Positions 22,308 to 35,093 are shown, counted from the first letter of the stretch. The stretch is DNA of 64,000 nt from Leuctra nigra (GCA_934045905.1 OW203762.1:16958345-17022344), one strand, 5' to 3'. Notes: generated from the letters alone by a model not told the origin. Numbers and translations are program-made.

Positions 22308-25300
22308 ATGGAGGCCGACCATGCTCAAGATTCTGTACCACAAGATGAAGAAATTCCATCAACAGCAGGGGATGCACATAATGGGCCAAGGGAATTACCA
22401 GACAAATCATCTAGCGAAACTCCTGTAGCAAATCCTGAATTGCCAGAGGAAGATGAATGGATGGACATTTTGGGAAGCGGACAGCTTAAGAAAAAGGTTT
22501 GGATCTTCAGTAATTTGCACCCAAGGCCTGGCTATTCCATCCTATTTACACCCGACTGAGACTATGTCAATTGCCGGGTTTTACCTACCTAGCAAGGTCC
22601 TAAAAATCATAATTAAACTGAGAGTCCCTACTACTATAGTACGGTTTCGTTATTCCATATGGATTTTTCAATGTCTAGTTCACTGATCTAAGTCGGTTCA
22701 GGCACCAGGCGGTAACACTTTCGATTTGTACACCAGAGACCTGAGTTTCATTCTGGGGATTGACTAGGTACTAGGTATTCTTTTTTTACATCCATGGTCA
22801 ATTGACCGTGAAACGTACCTTCTACTAAGTACTAAGATCAGAGTGGATCCAAGAAACCAATACTAAAATGCTGTAACCAATTGTTATTCATTGATTCTAG
22901 ATAGTAAAACCTGCTGTGGACAGTTTTCGTCCCGAGCGTTCCCACAGCTGTTTGGTGAACATCGAAGGTGCATTAGCCGATGGTACGGTGGTGGAGAAGC
23001 TGGAAGGATTCAACTTTCAAATCGGCGATGGCGAGGTTATCCAGGGCTTGGACTTGGCTCTGCCGCTGATGTACGTCGGTGAGGAGGCTCTGATTGAAGT
23101 GGGCCCGAGGTTTGCATACGGTGTGATCGGAAGACAGCCGGACATTCCTCCCGGACAGACTATTCTCTACAAAGTCGAGCTTCTCACCGCGGAACCGGAG
23201 AGAGACATTGAAAGTTACTCCTGTGCTGAACGAAAAGTTATTGGGTTAGTGTTTTCTGCAGTTTAAATAAGTGTTAAGTAGAATCTTAATAGACACTTCG
23301 AACACACTGTGGTAAGTGTACCTACCTCAGAGGTACAGTATAATTCTGTTCAAGATCTAACTACCTCTACCTACTACACAAAATAATTTATTGTATAATA
23401 TTTTGTGGGTCGGTAGGTATGAGGAAATGAATGAAATTACAGAATAACCATGAATAGTGTATCATACAAATGTAGAGAGAAAGCTTCAGATGTGTGTTTT
23501 TTGATCAAATAGTGAATTCTAAAAATTAGATTTTCAGGAACAAAAATACTACAATTAAACATTAATCCCTTCAAATAAACAATTTAATACGAAAATATGC
23601 TCAAGGTCTGTTGAAATTCCTACCTATTCTGATAACAAAATGTGTAGTAGGTACATTTTGGAATTCCTGATTTAAATTTAACCATGTGAATAGATACTAC
23701 ATACTGCCTAGTAGGTACCTACGTAGTGATATTGTAGCTGCTTAGCTCTTGCTACACTCTCTTGTGAAAGTGATTATTTTCTTCTGAACTAAAAGGACTA
23801 CAAAGACTAGTTCTTCTGACTAGGACTAGTTCTTCTGAACTACATGTGTTTTTACTTTTCCTGTAGGAATCGTAAGCGAGAGCGCGGCAACTGGTGGTTT
23901 GCAAGGAACGAACACATTCTAGCCATCCAATGTTACCGACGAGCTCTGGATTACCTGGACGACGTTGAAGGGGGCATCATTCTTAAGCCAGACAGTGAAC
24001 TCAACAAGGTAGGTACCTACAGTACTTTTTATCACTTTGATAAATCCGTTCATGGCAAACAAATTAATAATATCATCAATCGTCAAATTGCCCATTGGGC
24101 ATCATGAACAAAATTCAACGCATACCTATGTTATTATGATGGCGTGTTTTATGTACAATTATTAGGTATAATCTCAGTTTTAATTTAGGTATAGTAACTA
24201 GCTTCTACTTAGACCAATGTTGTTCCCAAGTTGTCAATAATGAAGGCATGTGGTCTAAATAATGAAATAGCAAGCGGGTTAAAACTAAATACAAATATCT
24301 TGGTAGTAGGTAGGTACTGAACTTATGAATATGAATGAAGTTGGGAATTATTGATGTTGGTGCAACCCTCCTAATTTCTCAGTCTGAGGTACTTTTCATT
24401 GTACCTACAGTACCTTAATGTAGAAAAAAGTGTAAAATTCAAAGTAATCCTAATTTTATATTTAGAATATGGCCTTTGGTTTACTAAACAATTTGAAGTT
24501 GACTAAGGGCCGGATTTTGTACCTCTTGCTAAAGTTAGCTACCAGATAAAGTTCTTGATAGTGTTAGCAAACGTCTTTCAACTTTTTGATAGTCTTAGCA
24601 CTTAGCTAGAGGATGAAATCAATGTAAATTAGGTGCTTCCTAACTTTATCCGTTAGCTAGCTTTTAAGAACTTTAGCAAGAGGTACAAAAACCGGCCATA
24701 AGTGCGTAGGTACCTCTTATAATGTAGGTAATTCTAGAATGAAGTGAGTAGGTACTTATTGTAATTTGATTTGAGTTAACAACATTGACAATGTTGTGTT
24801 GTAGCCTGCCGACGAGGAGCTCCACGAACTGTTTGAGGACCGACTGAAAGTGTACAACAACCTCGCGGCTGCGCAGCTGAAGATCAACGCCTACGATCCA
24901 GCTCTGCAGTCGGTGCAGAACGTGCTCAGCTGCCAACCTAACAATGTCAAGGCTCTCTTTAGAAAGGGAAAGGTAGCTTGGTCCTGATGTTTCTAATCAT
25001 CCTTTGTGGGAAAATGCTGTACATTTTGTAATCATTCGTTAAAATTTGAGAAATCAGACATTTATAGAAAAAGTTTTAAAATTTAATCAAGCTTGATTAA
25101 TTATAATTGATTAGGTTGGTACAAGGTAACTAATAAATATGAAAATTGTCTCTTGCAAAGGATCCTAGAGGATTGCATGAGAGTTATTTTTCAAATCCCA
25201 TGATTTTTATTTGAAATGTGAATTTGTTTTGCTAAAATTTTGTTTATTACCTATTACTTCTTATTTAAGGTTAGGCAGTAACGGGATTACGTAGTACGAA

Positions 25301-26432
25301 TTTGACCACAAAACCTATGCTCCAAACTTGTTTTTCTAAATTTTAGTATAAATTTTCTTGTGATGGTCACGTTAGAAATTTGTAGTCTTCTTTCATGCAA
25401 GCAAAAAAGAAATATATCACAGCTTGGTAGTATGAATAGATAAAAAATATGCTTGGGCATCCTTTTAGATCTCAATCCTTTTAGAAGGTGTGGGTGGTTC
25501 ATGTAATACCTAATGTGATATTTGTTGGTTGGCAGATTCTCGCTGCTAAAGGGCAGTACGCAGATTCTGTAGCCGTGCTGCGAACGGCCTGCTCTCTCGA
25601 GCCCGAAGACAAGGTCATTCGACAGGAGCTCAACAGGATACTAAACCTGCAGAAAATCAACACAAATCAAGAGAAGAATCTGTACAAGAAGATGCTGGGC
25701 CAGAAGAAAGAGGAGACGCCGCAACAGACGACTAATCAGAATATGGTATGAGATTGCATTCAGTGAAGAGAAGAATTGTTCATAACTTCATAAGACAGTG
25801 TTGGGGAAGGAACGTATCAAAAGTCCACACTCTTATTAGACTTAGAGAGCTTTGAATTAACTCATTCTCTATTTGTTTAATTCTTAATTTTGCAAATTCC
25901 TTTTTACATTGATTTTTCCGAAAAGTATAAATTTCACTTGTTTCTTAGTAACATAACATGTTGGACATCAGCATAATTATTCTGAGCAGTTATATTTTCC
26001 ATCGTAATCTAATAAAAATAATGTACTGTCTTTACATCCATTATCTTTGGACATACTATCATCTTATGTCGTGAAATGTTGTGTATGGAGAGAGCACCAG
26101 AATTTAAAATTTTGGAAAGAAGTGTTTAAAATGAACTTTTGAACACATTTTTTTTGTGAACTTGAACTATTATTTGTTTTAGGGATCAAAAAAGGAACTT
26201 GAACATTTGATCATCCTTTAATTTTGGTGAACTTGAACTTTTGATGAGTTCTTTTTAAGCAGGAACTTCCCCAACATTGCATAAAGAGAGTAACTTCTTA
26301 GGGTTAACGTAGGTTTCTCTTGATTACTGAACTACGTGATTGTGTTTTCAGTTTTACCCATGGGCCGTTGCTGTGGCCGGCACAGCTGTCGTGGTGGCGG
26401 GATTGATCGCATATCGCTTCAAGTATTTATAA
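22308..26432 (+). CDS. FKBP8: FKBP8 (FKBP38), tail-anchored immunophilin of the mitochondrial outer membrane, six exons
   Basis: FKBP8 is a membrane-anchored FK506-binding-like co-chaperone that partners Hsp90 and Bcl-2 and acts in mitophagy in mammals. The exons are 22308-22496, 22901-23244, 23867-24008, 24805-24972, 25536-25745 and 26352-26432. All junctions keep phase and give 377 residues (human about 412). The N-terminus is acidic and carries [17 protein letters not shown], a family mark. The PPIase-like domain spans about 64-175, with [16 protein letters not shown] and FAYG. The TPR region spans about 185-330. The last exon encodes one hydrophobic segment (about 353-372) followed by YRFKYL, a tail anchor. 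An intron-3 MITE lies at 24508-24697. The gene is head-to-head with mL54. The identification is secure. Confidence 0.96.
24508..24697. mobile_element. MITE in FKBP8 intron 3
   Basis: The 190-bp element has long inverted ends (GGCCGGATTTTGTACCTCTT and its near complement at the right end). The middle is made of degenerate TTAGC/GCTAA words. I could not settle a target duplication. There is no ORF. Confidence 0.7.
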
Positions 26433-27448
26433 TCGGTCTAAACATTCCAATCATACTTCAACATTCTTTGGGGCCTTCCGTGTTGCATCATCTCGAATCA
26501 CCATCATTTGTCAAAATGTTATACTTTGATTAGTTGGCTTGTTGTTTTATAGGTTTGTGAATTATTATTATTATTATTATTAATTATGTATGATTAAATT
26601 TTTGAATATAATGAATGAAAGCCAGTAAAGAGAGTTGAAATTAATTCCAGTTCCTGTTCCATTCCAGTCCAGTGTCATTTAAAAGTGCCGATACATTTGT
26701 GTGTAAATTTTGGAGCATGTCTTTTCCCTTGATTAATCATACATTTGATACAAAATATTTTATTTTGTTATCAAGTATTTATCGATTATCCAAAGTTAAT
26801 AAGTCTAAACTATTGTTGGATTCATTTGATCCTCATTCTTATCCACCTGTAATGATGAGATTTAGATAAGATTTAAATATAATATGTATTTTCTCTTGAA
26901 TCTCGTCATAGTGAGGAATTCATAGATACTGACACAAGCTTGGAAATTTGGTGGGATTGAATTTGCATACGTTTTGCACTCTTTGTGACGTCATAAGCTA
27001 TGCACTGCTAAAAATACATGGCTTACTTAATGGGTCATTTTACCAGCAGTGGTGGCGCTACGGGGGAGGGGATATGAGGAGGCAACTGCCCCCCCCCCCC
27101 CCCCCCCCTCCATCAATATGTAGGCCTATGTTATAATATAATTTATATTTTTTTGGACCCGTCATTTTCCTGACAGCCATTAAACTACAATAAATTTATT
27201 GAATTAATTGAATTGGTCCTAATTACAATATTTTAACCATGGAGTTCACTGGGACTGTGCATAAAGGACATCACGTTAAAAATAAGTTATTTTTGTATTA
27301 TTGTTATTATATATTATATATTATTGGATACTATTATTGCCGGTGGAAAAACTGCTGGAATATCCAACCGTCAACAATCCGTTTTCCAGAACAATAACTC
27401 CTTTATTTCACTGTTACAAATCCTAGTTACCTACCAGGATATTCCAAC
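26433..27448. other. Intergenic, no gene seen
   Basis: This is AT-rich DNA after FKBP8 with a short TTA repeat (about 26564-26582). A patch at 27048-27112 contains GGTGGCGCTACGGGG and then a run of about 20 C residues; it looks like a piece of a dispersed repeat. No coding exon is supported. Confidence 0.6.
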
Positions 27449-27639
27449 AATAGACAACATCATAAATTATCTAGTTAGCTCTGCTTTTCAAAAAATTTCA
27501 TATGCAGTACCGTGATCCAAGTATCTATTATGGTTTTTCAACAATGGATCATAACCATAATAGATATGAGGATCACGGTACTGCATATGAAAATTTTTGA
27601 AAAGCAGAGCTAACTAGATAATTTATGATGTTGTCTATT
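27449..27639. repeat. Long near-perfect hairpin (191 nt)
   Basis: The left arm begins AATAGACAACATCATAAATT and the right arm ends with its complement. Arms of roughly 85 nt pair almost completely around a loop near 27540. It is either a young foldback MITE or a hairpin-RNA source. There is no ORF and no clear target duplication. Confidence 0.75.
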
Positions 27640-27887
27640 AGTCATGACTGTAGGTGAGGGACATGAAACGAAATACATCATTAATCTATCGAACCTCATG
27701 AATGGTTCATCCATGTTAAGAATTCAAATAGAAATCAATCAATTTACTTGACTACACAACTACACAACCAAATAAAGCGTCGCAAGTCCGACAAGCCTGA
27801 TAACGCCAGGATTCCAACGACATCATCAATGTGAGCTGAACAAGTCATGTGGATCACGTGTCTTTAGAGAGGGTAACGTCCATCTCT

Positions 27888-28930
27888 AGCGCTTTGTGAC
27901 AAAGCGCACTTTGCTCTCATACATTGCCCGGATATTTGATCCGCTTGGATTTGTCACTCCTTTCGTCTGCTGGATGAAAATCTTTTTGAAGCACTTGTGT
28001 TGTGGCTTGTTCCGACTCAATGGGACGATCCTCTCTCTGATCAGCTGACTCAAAGCTGGTCTTCAGCTTTATCCGAAGTGTCGGCCCTCTCTAGTTTTCG
28101 TGTCCCGCGTGTCCTGCCGGACAAACGCGGTGTCTGTCGACTAGGTGGTTTCTTCGACGCTTCTGAACGAGGTTATGCTGCCGTGCTCTACCTGCATACC
28201 TCGACTCCCGTCTCATCTTCTGTCTCTTTACTGCGCGCTCGCAGTAAAGTAGCTCCCGTCAAACCTCTGACTATTCCCAAACTTGAATTGTCAGCATCCG
28301 TTCTACTCGCGCGTCTACTCAAGGACATTTCTCCGTCGCTTTGCGCCCTCGCCGTGGACTCCGTTTTGCTCTACACGGATTCTACCATCGTCCTGGATTG
28401 GCTTGCCACGCCTCTACATCGCCTCGAGACTTTTGTCGCCAACCGAGTTGTGGAGATCTTGGAGTCCTCCGCTCCTACCGACTGGAGGCATGTTGTTTCG
28501 ACCGACAACCCGGCAGACTGCGCTTCTCTTGGTATCATACCGTGTCAGCTGTTGGATCACCCTCTATGGTTGAGTGGACCTAGATTCCTGCACTCTTCGC
28601 CAGTCACGAGGCCGCGATCGTCGCCTCCCCTCGAACCTCCAGACAGAGGAGATGCCTGAGATGAAGACGACGACGACAATCTTGGTTACCAGCGTTGTCG
28701 TCGGAGCCTCTTCTCGTCAAACTACAACAGTTTTCCTCGCTTCTCCGAGCTCAACGAGTATTCGGCCACGTCGTATGCTTAGCTCGCATCTTGCTGGCCA
28801 AGCGTTCTCATTCTCCTCGCCCTACTGGACCTCTGCTCTCCTCCGAGCTCCAAGATGCTCTCGACCTTCTCGTCAAGATCACGCAACATCATCATTTCGC
28901 TGTTGAAATTCATCAACTTGAACGAAAGCT
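27888..28930 (+). pseudogene. Broken BEL/Pao retrotransposon pol fragment (end of RT, RNase H, linker)
   Basis: The translation starts with RFVTKRTLLSYIARIFDPLGF, the conserved BEL/Pao stretch after reverse transcriptase. A one-base frameshift at about 27995 leads to a 220-codon frame with the RNase H-like marks FFDASERGYAAVLYL, IPKLELSA, LLYTDSTIVLDWL and NPADCASLG. A further frame change at about 28650 leads to a linker segment with LLRAQRVFGHVVCLAR and GPLLSSELQDA. No integrase, gag or LTR could be joined to it. It is non-functional and GC-rich compared with its flanks. Confidence 0.85.
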
Positions 28931-29017
28931 ACATCAAAACTGATGTAGAAGTAGAAGCAGGAATTTATAATGTAACTGTCATTATGTAGGTAAGCTTATT
29001 ACCTGATGAAAATATAA

Positions 29018-29295
29018 CCAATAAAAAACACTATGTGTAAAAATACCAGCCAATCTCTCAACTATAAAAAATAGAAGAAATCTAAAAATTCAGGACTGAA
29101 AAGTAGTGATATCAAAAAATGGGCCAAGTCAAAACTTCATTTAAAAACCAAAATATACTTGGCGCTTCGTGTATACAAATAGTATAAAAGTATATGCCAA
29201 AAATCAAATGTACCTAAATCTATAATGCCCTAAAAAACGATGCGCCAAGTAAATTTTGGTTTTTAAATTAAGTTTTGACTTGGCCCATTTTTTGA
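29018..29295. mobile_element. Palindromic MITE family, copy A (right end truncated)
   Basis: This member of a four-copy family carries TAGTGATATCAAAAAATGGG and CCAAGTCAAAACTT in the left arm and the complements in the right arm. The right arm stops early at about 29295. It sits between the BEL fragment and its right-hand direct repeat. Confidence 0.75.
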
Positions 29296-30108
29296 TGGGC
29301 CAAGTGAAGTGAGTTTTTGAAGCGTTTTGTCTGCTCCTCAGTTCATTAGGCATTTACGCTATTATGAGTATGTGTGTGAGCGTACAGTATGACTTGGCTG
29401 GGTGACTAGATCATGGCAAAGAATATCATTGCGCGACGTAATTCCGTTACAATCAGGTTTCACGAGAGCCATGCAGTTTGCTACTCCTTCTGTCTCTGCT
29501 GTAATCAGATTTCAACAATTTGTTCAGATCAAGAGACTTGCCTCTGGTCCATGCTTATTCCAAACATTGGGTTCGAATGATAATGATGAATAAGAGCTTA
29601 GAAACAACTCTGATTGTTTCAGATCAGTCCGAGAGTCCGCGGTTCGACACCAGTTCGAGTGACGTCATCCTCCATCAGCGTTCCATGTCCTGAGGATTCC
29701 CAGCTGCTAACGGAGTGTTGATGATGAAGAATCCGGTATTTCAAAGATCTCCGTCGACTAACTGAGCTGTTTGTTCCTAACCTATTCCTTCACAGGCTGA
29801 ACCAGTCATGTGGATCACGTGTCTTTAGAGATGGTGACTTCACACTAGACGACTCTGCAAACAGAACCAACCCCAGTGTGATCCAGAACAACAAAAACAA
29901 ATGGAAATTTAAAGAACGCAATCATTTTAGTTTACATACCTTATAAAATGATTATTCATTTGAAGTGCATGCCCAAATACGACCTTCTGACAGAACTATA
30001 GGACAAAACGAGCTCACTAACAACTAAAAGTAACAACTTATCTCCATTGTTTCAGATTCGCACGACAAGTGATGCTCGGCAGGATGGCGTTGTACGGCGC
30101 ATGTCCAA

Positions 30109-30324
30109 TCAAGATTTCTCGTAGTTTTCAATCGTCGTTTTGTCCACCTGAAATACAATGGTTCGGGTGTACTTATCATTTGGTTGGCAATCCTGGTGAC
30201 CTATGGCGACCCCGCGTGAGCCGTAAGCTAAGATGTACTTGACGGGATCGGGCTCAATGAATCGTTTGGATTGTGCTCTCCTTCTCCGGAGGTTCCGGTG
30301 CGTGGATGCTGTTTTGCCATCCAT
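30109..30324 (-). CDS. Unidentified small ORF, 71 codons
   Basis: An ATG-started ORF has a basic N-terminus (LRRRRAQSKR) and a balanced middle (PVKYILAYGSRGVAIGHQDC). It is richer in GC than its flanks. I do not recognise it. The DNA just upstream (30470-30560) has ETS-like CCGGAAGT and CCAAT words as promoters often do, and another short ORF points away from it at 30672. It could be a first exon, an element-borne ORF or chance. Confidence 0.25.
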   Translation of the reverse strand: MDGKTASTHRNLRRRRAQSKRFIEPDPVKYILAYGSRGVAIGHQDCQPNDKYTRTIVFQVDKTTIENYEKS

Positions 30325-30671
30325 TCCGCTATGGTCCTGTATATGGCCATAGTCATCCCGGGGTCAGAAGGTACGCCACGCTTCTTACGCTGACGTATAA
30401 CCTCTGGTTAAGGCGAGTTGCTGTCATGTTTCTGTTCAACTATGTCGAAGGTGCATGGCAATAACCAGTGGACCGGAAGTGCCAGCGTATCAGCCAATCC
30501 AATGATTGCGTTTCAATTTAAATGTCACTTCACAGCTCGGATCTTATGATAATATATAGCTTTATTCATCTGCGCGGTTTCGACAACTGCTGTTTTGCTG
30601 CTTTCTTATTGTTTCTGTTCTTGTGTAGGTAATTAGAAAGAGTCGTTCACCTAGGCTCTTAGGTCCAGCTG

Positions 30672-30923
30672 ATGTCTTCTGTTTCTCGCCGATCACGTTG
30701 TTACCGTGTTGGACGAGATCCTCGGACTTCGCGGTGTATCAACGTGTTCACAGGTAATTATTGGGATCTTTATCTTTTCAGAGGTGTTATTTTGGGCATG
30801 TACTTCATTGTGATAATATTAATCTTCTCCGGTATATTTATCCGTATTTTCAATACTCTGCTTAATTTTAAACAGTTCATTAGGACTATTTTTGTCATGG
30901 CAACATCCAATTACATTCCTTGA
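30672..30923 (+). CDS. Unidentified ORF or first exon, plus strand
   Basis: The ORF starts MSSVSRRSRCYRVGRDPRTS. At 30752-30753 a GTAATT donor-like site could end a first exon, after which the frame turns into AT-rich hydrophobic sequence (intron-like). A TATA-like word lies near 30550. It is divergent to the minus-strand ORF at 30109-30324. There is no homology I can name. Confidence 0.2.
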   Translation: MSSVSRRSRCYRVGRDPRTSRCINVFTGNYWDLYLFRGVILGMYFIVIILIFSGIFIRIFNTLLNFKQFIRTIFVMATSNYIP

Positions 30924-31370
30924 ATGACCTAACTACTGGTTTTAGCACCTTATGAGCTTAGGGCAAAGCCATTTCTTAAACCAAATTTCAGACGTCACGG
31001 CTTTTTGCTTGTAAACTGAAAGTGTTAGCAACTTAAGGATTGAAGCATCCGATTCCCAAGTCCATCAACTATGTCTACACGTATTTTACACAATCATGTC
31101 CTATATCACTTATAAGAAAGCGTTTTATACGCTTCCGTAGCGTGTGCGTACTTTTGGGCGATCCTTCCAATAATAAATCACTAAATCGGCTATAAATCGA
31201 CTCTTACATATACACTTAGACATAGTACTCTTTACATTAGCTCTGCCAAAGTCCCACGTACACGAATCACTGCCCCGTTTGATCATTTCGTCATTAGTAT
31301 GACTTGTAGTGACTAAGTACTAAAAACACCTAAATACGATTTTCTTCTCGTTGGTGTGTGAAAAAAAAAA

Positions 31371-31701
31371 TGAAATCTAAAAATTCTGCACTGAAAAGTA
31401 GTGATATCAAAACGTGAGCCAAGTCAAAACTTTATTTGAAAATCAAAAAATACTTGGCGCATCGTTTTTAAGGGCATTATAGGTATGTATATTTGACGTA
31501 TATTTTATATATTATGGCCTATACTTCTAAGCTAATTTATATACACGATGCGCCAAGTATTTTTTGATTTTCAAATAAAGTTTTGACTTGGCTCACTTTT
31601 TGATATAATTACTTTTCAGTGCAGAATTTTTAGATTCCATTATTTTTTTTTAGTTGAAGAGACTTGGCTATTTTTTTACTCGGAGTGTTTTTTTATGGGG
31701 A
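31371..31701. mobile_element. Palindromic MITE family, copy B
   Basis: Both arms are present: AGCCAAGTCAAAACTTTATT on the left and the complement on the right, around a short AT-rich loop with GGCGCATCG/CGATGCGCC. The right end reads CGGAGTGTTTTTTTATGGGG; the left end beyond 31371 is lost or diverged. Confidence 0.8.
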
Positions 31702-33390
31702 TATGTAGGTAATAATGAAGTAATTGCATTACATTCTACATTACATCCTCAAAATAATACGATATTACATCATACTGGAAATTCCGGACTTTCTCAAAGC
31801 TAGACCTAGTGCCACAAAAGTATTAAAAATATAATGTGACTTTCAAAATGTGTTGACATAGTGGTGTAACTTATTTTCTATACTCAAGGAGTTTCATACA
31901 GCTACACGTCAGCGATCTATTATTTTCTCATGTGAAATGTTCAGTCCAATACGTGCAGAAGTTTGAGATCAGTGATGTTTTGCCCTTTCGATGCTTTTGC
32001 GCCACCTATAGGTGTCGCAACATTGTTGAGAATTACCAGTGATTATTAAACAAATTGTTGTTTATTGAATAAGAATCAACCTCTGTTATGATTAGCAAGT
32101 TTCGCTTACAGGTAACTAGTAAGTTAGATAACGCTTGATTGTGATGATTTATTGACAGTTTGGAAGAAGCTGATTTTCGATAGGCAACATTTACAGACAA
32201 GGTACATTGCCATACCTCATTCCAATATGATCCTCCAATCAGATTCGAATTTATTAGAACCTCCCTGTGTCATATAGATTGATAAAATCAAAGAGCCAAT
32301 CAGAGCTAATGCAAGAGTAGAGATAATTTAGCAACATATTTGTGACCTTACTGACATACCGGTCTACCATGAAAATAATTTTGCAAGGGGTCTTATGCAA
32401 AAAAAACGTCTTTGCCGGTTCCCCCTTCGGTCTCCGGATCACCACAACATAGCAAAACATCTTAAAAATTACTATAAAATTTGCTTTATAGCTGGGCGTT
32501 CTTTAAATTCCAATAATTTTAAAGCAAATTTAAATAACATAATTCAAAAAAAAATTTATCCGACAAAAATTAAAACAAAGCGTCAAGTTGTAAAGGAAAC
32601 TGATCTCTTCACAATGTAAAAGTGTTTCAAATCTCTATGTCCAAGGAGTCGGTTGTGGGGACCGGCGTTGTAACTAGAAGTTAATTCCCTAAAATGATGT
32701 AAATAATGTTTTCAAAGTAATTGAAGGGTGTCAATGTAATTAAAATTGGCATTTTAATATATTTTAAATAAATTTAGAAGTCTGAAAATTGTGCATGAAT
32801 GGCCTATCATTGTCAATCCGAAAGATCGTTGACTGTAGGAAGGGGGGGGGGGGGGGTTCTTGGACGCTAGAAGGTGCCTATTAGTTTTAAAATGTAATCT
32901 TCACGACATTGGGGTCTAACCAGTTGAGGGGGCTCCCCCCCCCACCCCCCTTCTATAAGAAACATAAGGAGATTATTTCTTCCACAAGTTCTCATGAAAC
33001 AAAAATTAGCTTTATCAAGTTTGAATTACATTTTATTTTCCTTCGTTTTTTTTTTAAATTGTCGTGGTAAATTGGACCCCTATAGGCTGCCCTGCTTTCG
33101 CCCCAACGTCGTTTGAAAAGGCTTAAAATGTAATTATAAAAACGCTCTTCGGGGAAAACTGGGTTGACTCGCGACTCTAAAAAATTATTTATTTTTTTAA
33201 ATTACCATTGTGTATTGAATTACCTTTTTCCAATTATCAACTATGTACCTAAAGAGGTAGATGGGCGGAAGTCCATTTCCGATTTTGTGGTGCACGTACT
33301 TTTAAGGAATCGTGTAAAGACCATCCCACTATACAATAGAGAAGTCTCCTTAGAATTAGTCAAAAAATTAAAAAATTAAAAAATCAAAAA
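31702..33390. other. Intergenic, no gene seen
   Basis: AT-rich sequence with G/C homopolymer patches at about 32845-32857 and 32936-32948. Short ORFs here (for example 32395-32619) show no recognised motif and have the base composition of their surroundings. Confidence 0.55.
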
Positions 33391-33701
33391 TTAAAAAATC
33401 AAAAAATTAGCCAAGTCAAATCTTTATTTGAAAATCAAAAAATACTTGGCGCATCGTTTTTTTTAAGGCATTATAGGTATACTATGTATATGTATATTTC
33501 ATGTATAATTTATGATTGGCCTATACTTCCAAGCTATTTATGACCACGATGCGCCAAGTATTTTTTGATTTTCAAATAAAGATTTGACTTGGCTAATTTT
33601 TTGATATCACTACTTTTCAGTGCAGAATTTTAAGATTTCATTTTTTTTTTTAAGTTGAAGAGACTTGGCTGGTATTTTTACACGGAGTGTTTTTTTATGG
33701 G
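33391..33701. mobile_element. Palindromic MITE family, copy C
   Basis: Arms match copies B and D, with TTAGCCAAGTCAAATCTTTA at left and the complement at right. The right end is complete to ATGGG. The left flank has degenerated into TTAAAAAATCAAAAA repeats. Confidence 0.8.
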
Positions 33702-35093
33702 TATAGTTATTTTATGAAAGTTGAGATGTTGCTGAACACAGATTTGGTATTATTTTTGTTGTGAGATGAATAGTTTTCAAGGAATTAATTTACAAAGATT
33801 GATATATTTCTTACAATTTTAAAACAGAAAAATTGACAGTGACATCATGATTAGCTATATATATTGCCATGGCAACAAAGAAATCACCATGGTAACACAT
33901 TGTTGGAGGGTTGGATATGACATCACAATTCTGATTCTCGTTGCCTGCCGTTTTTCCCGCCAATATATCTAGTGACATTTGAATTTGATTTTTATTAATG
34001 AAAATTTTAAATTTCGCTGACGATAAGTGTGTTTATCAATTTATGTTGATAATGAAAAATTAACTGGAATAAAATTTCACGAGACTTCCCTATTCTAATT
34101 GGACAATTTCAATATTCCAATACCATTCAGAATTCGCCAGAGTTTTAGAAAACTCTGACACTAATCTCTCAACTTATTGCTGTTGTCTTTTAGACTTTGT
34201 ACAAAGAAAAACTGAAACATTTCACTACACATTACAATTGGTGTCAGAAATGGGATAATTGTGGATTTTGCGTGTTTATGCCAGAGGAAACTACATTAAA
34301 AAGGACGATGTACGAGCCTACTGACATCAGTTGGCTACCCCAGGAACAAATGTGTCCTTTTACCGGTTTAAATTGCGTTTTACAATGCGGACCGCACTAA
34401 TTTTGTCCTCTGTCTGACATTTCAATTGAGTTTTCTATGATGACGTCACTTCAATGCAAGCCTAGTGCAGCCCGTGCGGCCAGGCCAGTGGTAAACAGCA
34501 TTACACGTTATGTTTTAGTGCAATTTATATACCGGAAACATTAGTGAATTGTTATTCGTGTCGGCAGGCCAGTTCTTCATCAAAAAGATAAATTACAAAT
34601 CAATCATACTAAATTATCTTATTACAGGTAAATAATAACTAATATGGATGGCATTGTCTTTGACTAGTCATGTTTATCACCGTTTGACATTTGTTATTGA
34701 AGCGATTTTATATTATGTTTTGTTTGTGTATTACAAACAGAAGGAAAAGGGATGTAAAAGGATGTTTACACAACATTATTTATTTTTACCCGATGGAACA
34801 AGGAATATAAAAGTGTATTCGTTTCTCCAGCGTTGTTTCTGGATTAAATATTTCCTTGGAATAATTTTCAATATTTTCTGTCACATTCGATTTGCTTTAT
34901 TATAATAAGTTTAACGTCACACACAGTTCAATAAGTTAATTTATAAGGAAGGATGATTGGAAGATGATGACATTAGAAGAAAGGAAAGTGGGAAGGAGGC
35001 CGTCGTCAACTATTAGAGCATCTTGCTACCCAACTCTGGGAAATTCCACTTGACAGAGCAGAACTTTTGATGAGATATGACACATCAGAATAA
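33702..35093. other. Intergenic, no gene seen
   Basis: AT-rich unique-looking sequence. The ORF at 34197-34400 (67 codons, six Cys) has no family motif I recognise and no splice context; I do not call it a gene. Confidence 0.5.

Larger units (their letters stand above)
27844..29831. repeat. Pair of 27-bp direct repeats bracketing the BEL fragment
   Basis: The same 27 bases (starting GTCATGTGGATCACGTGTCT) occur at 27844-27870 and 29805-29831, with a few more matching bases on each side. They bracket the BEL/Pao remnant and one palindromic MITE. They are too long for a target duplication; a local duplication or parts of one larger element are possible. Confidence 0.6.

Noticed and set aside
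29620..29665. B-box-like GGTTCGACACC
   Set aside because: No tRNA structure; a single short match is expected by chance.
34197..34400. 67-codon ORF with several Cys residues
   Set aside because: No family pattern, AT-rich composition and no splice sites in phase.
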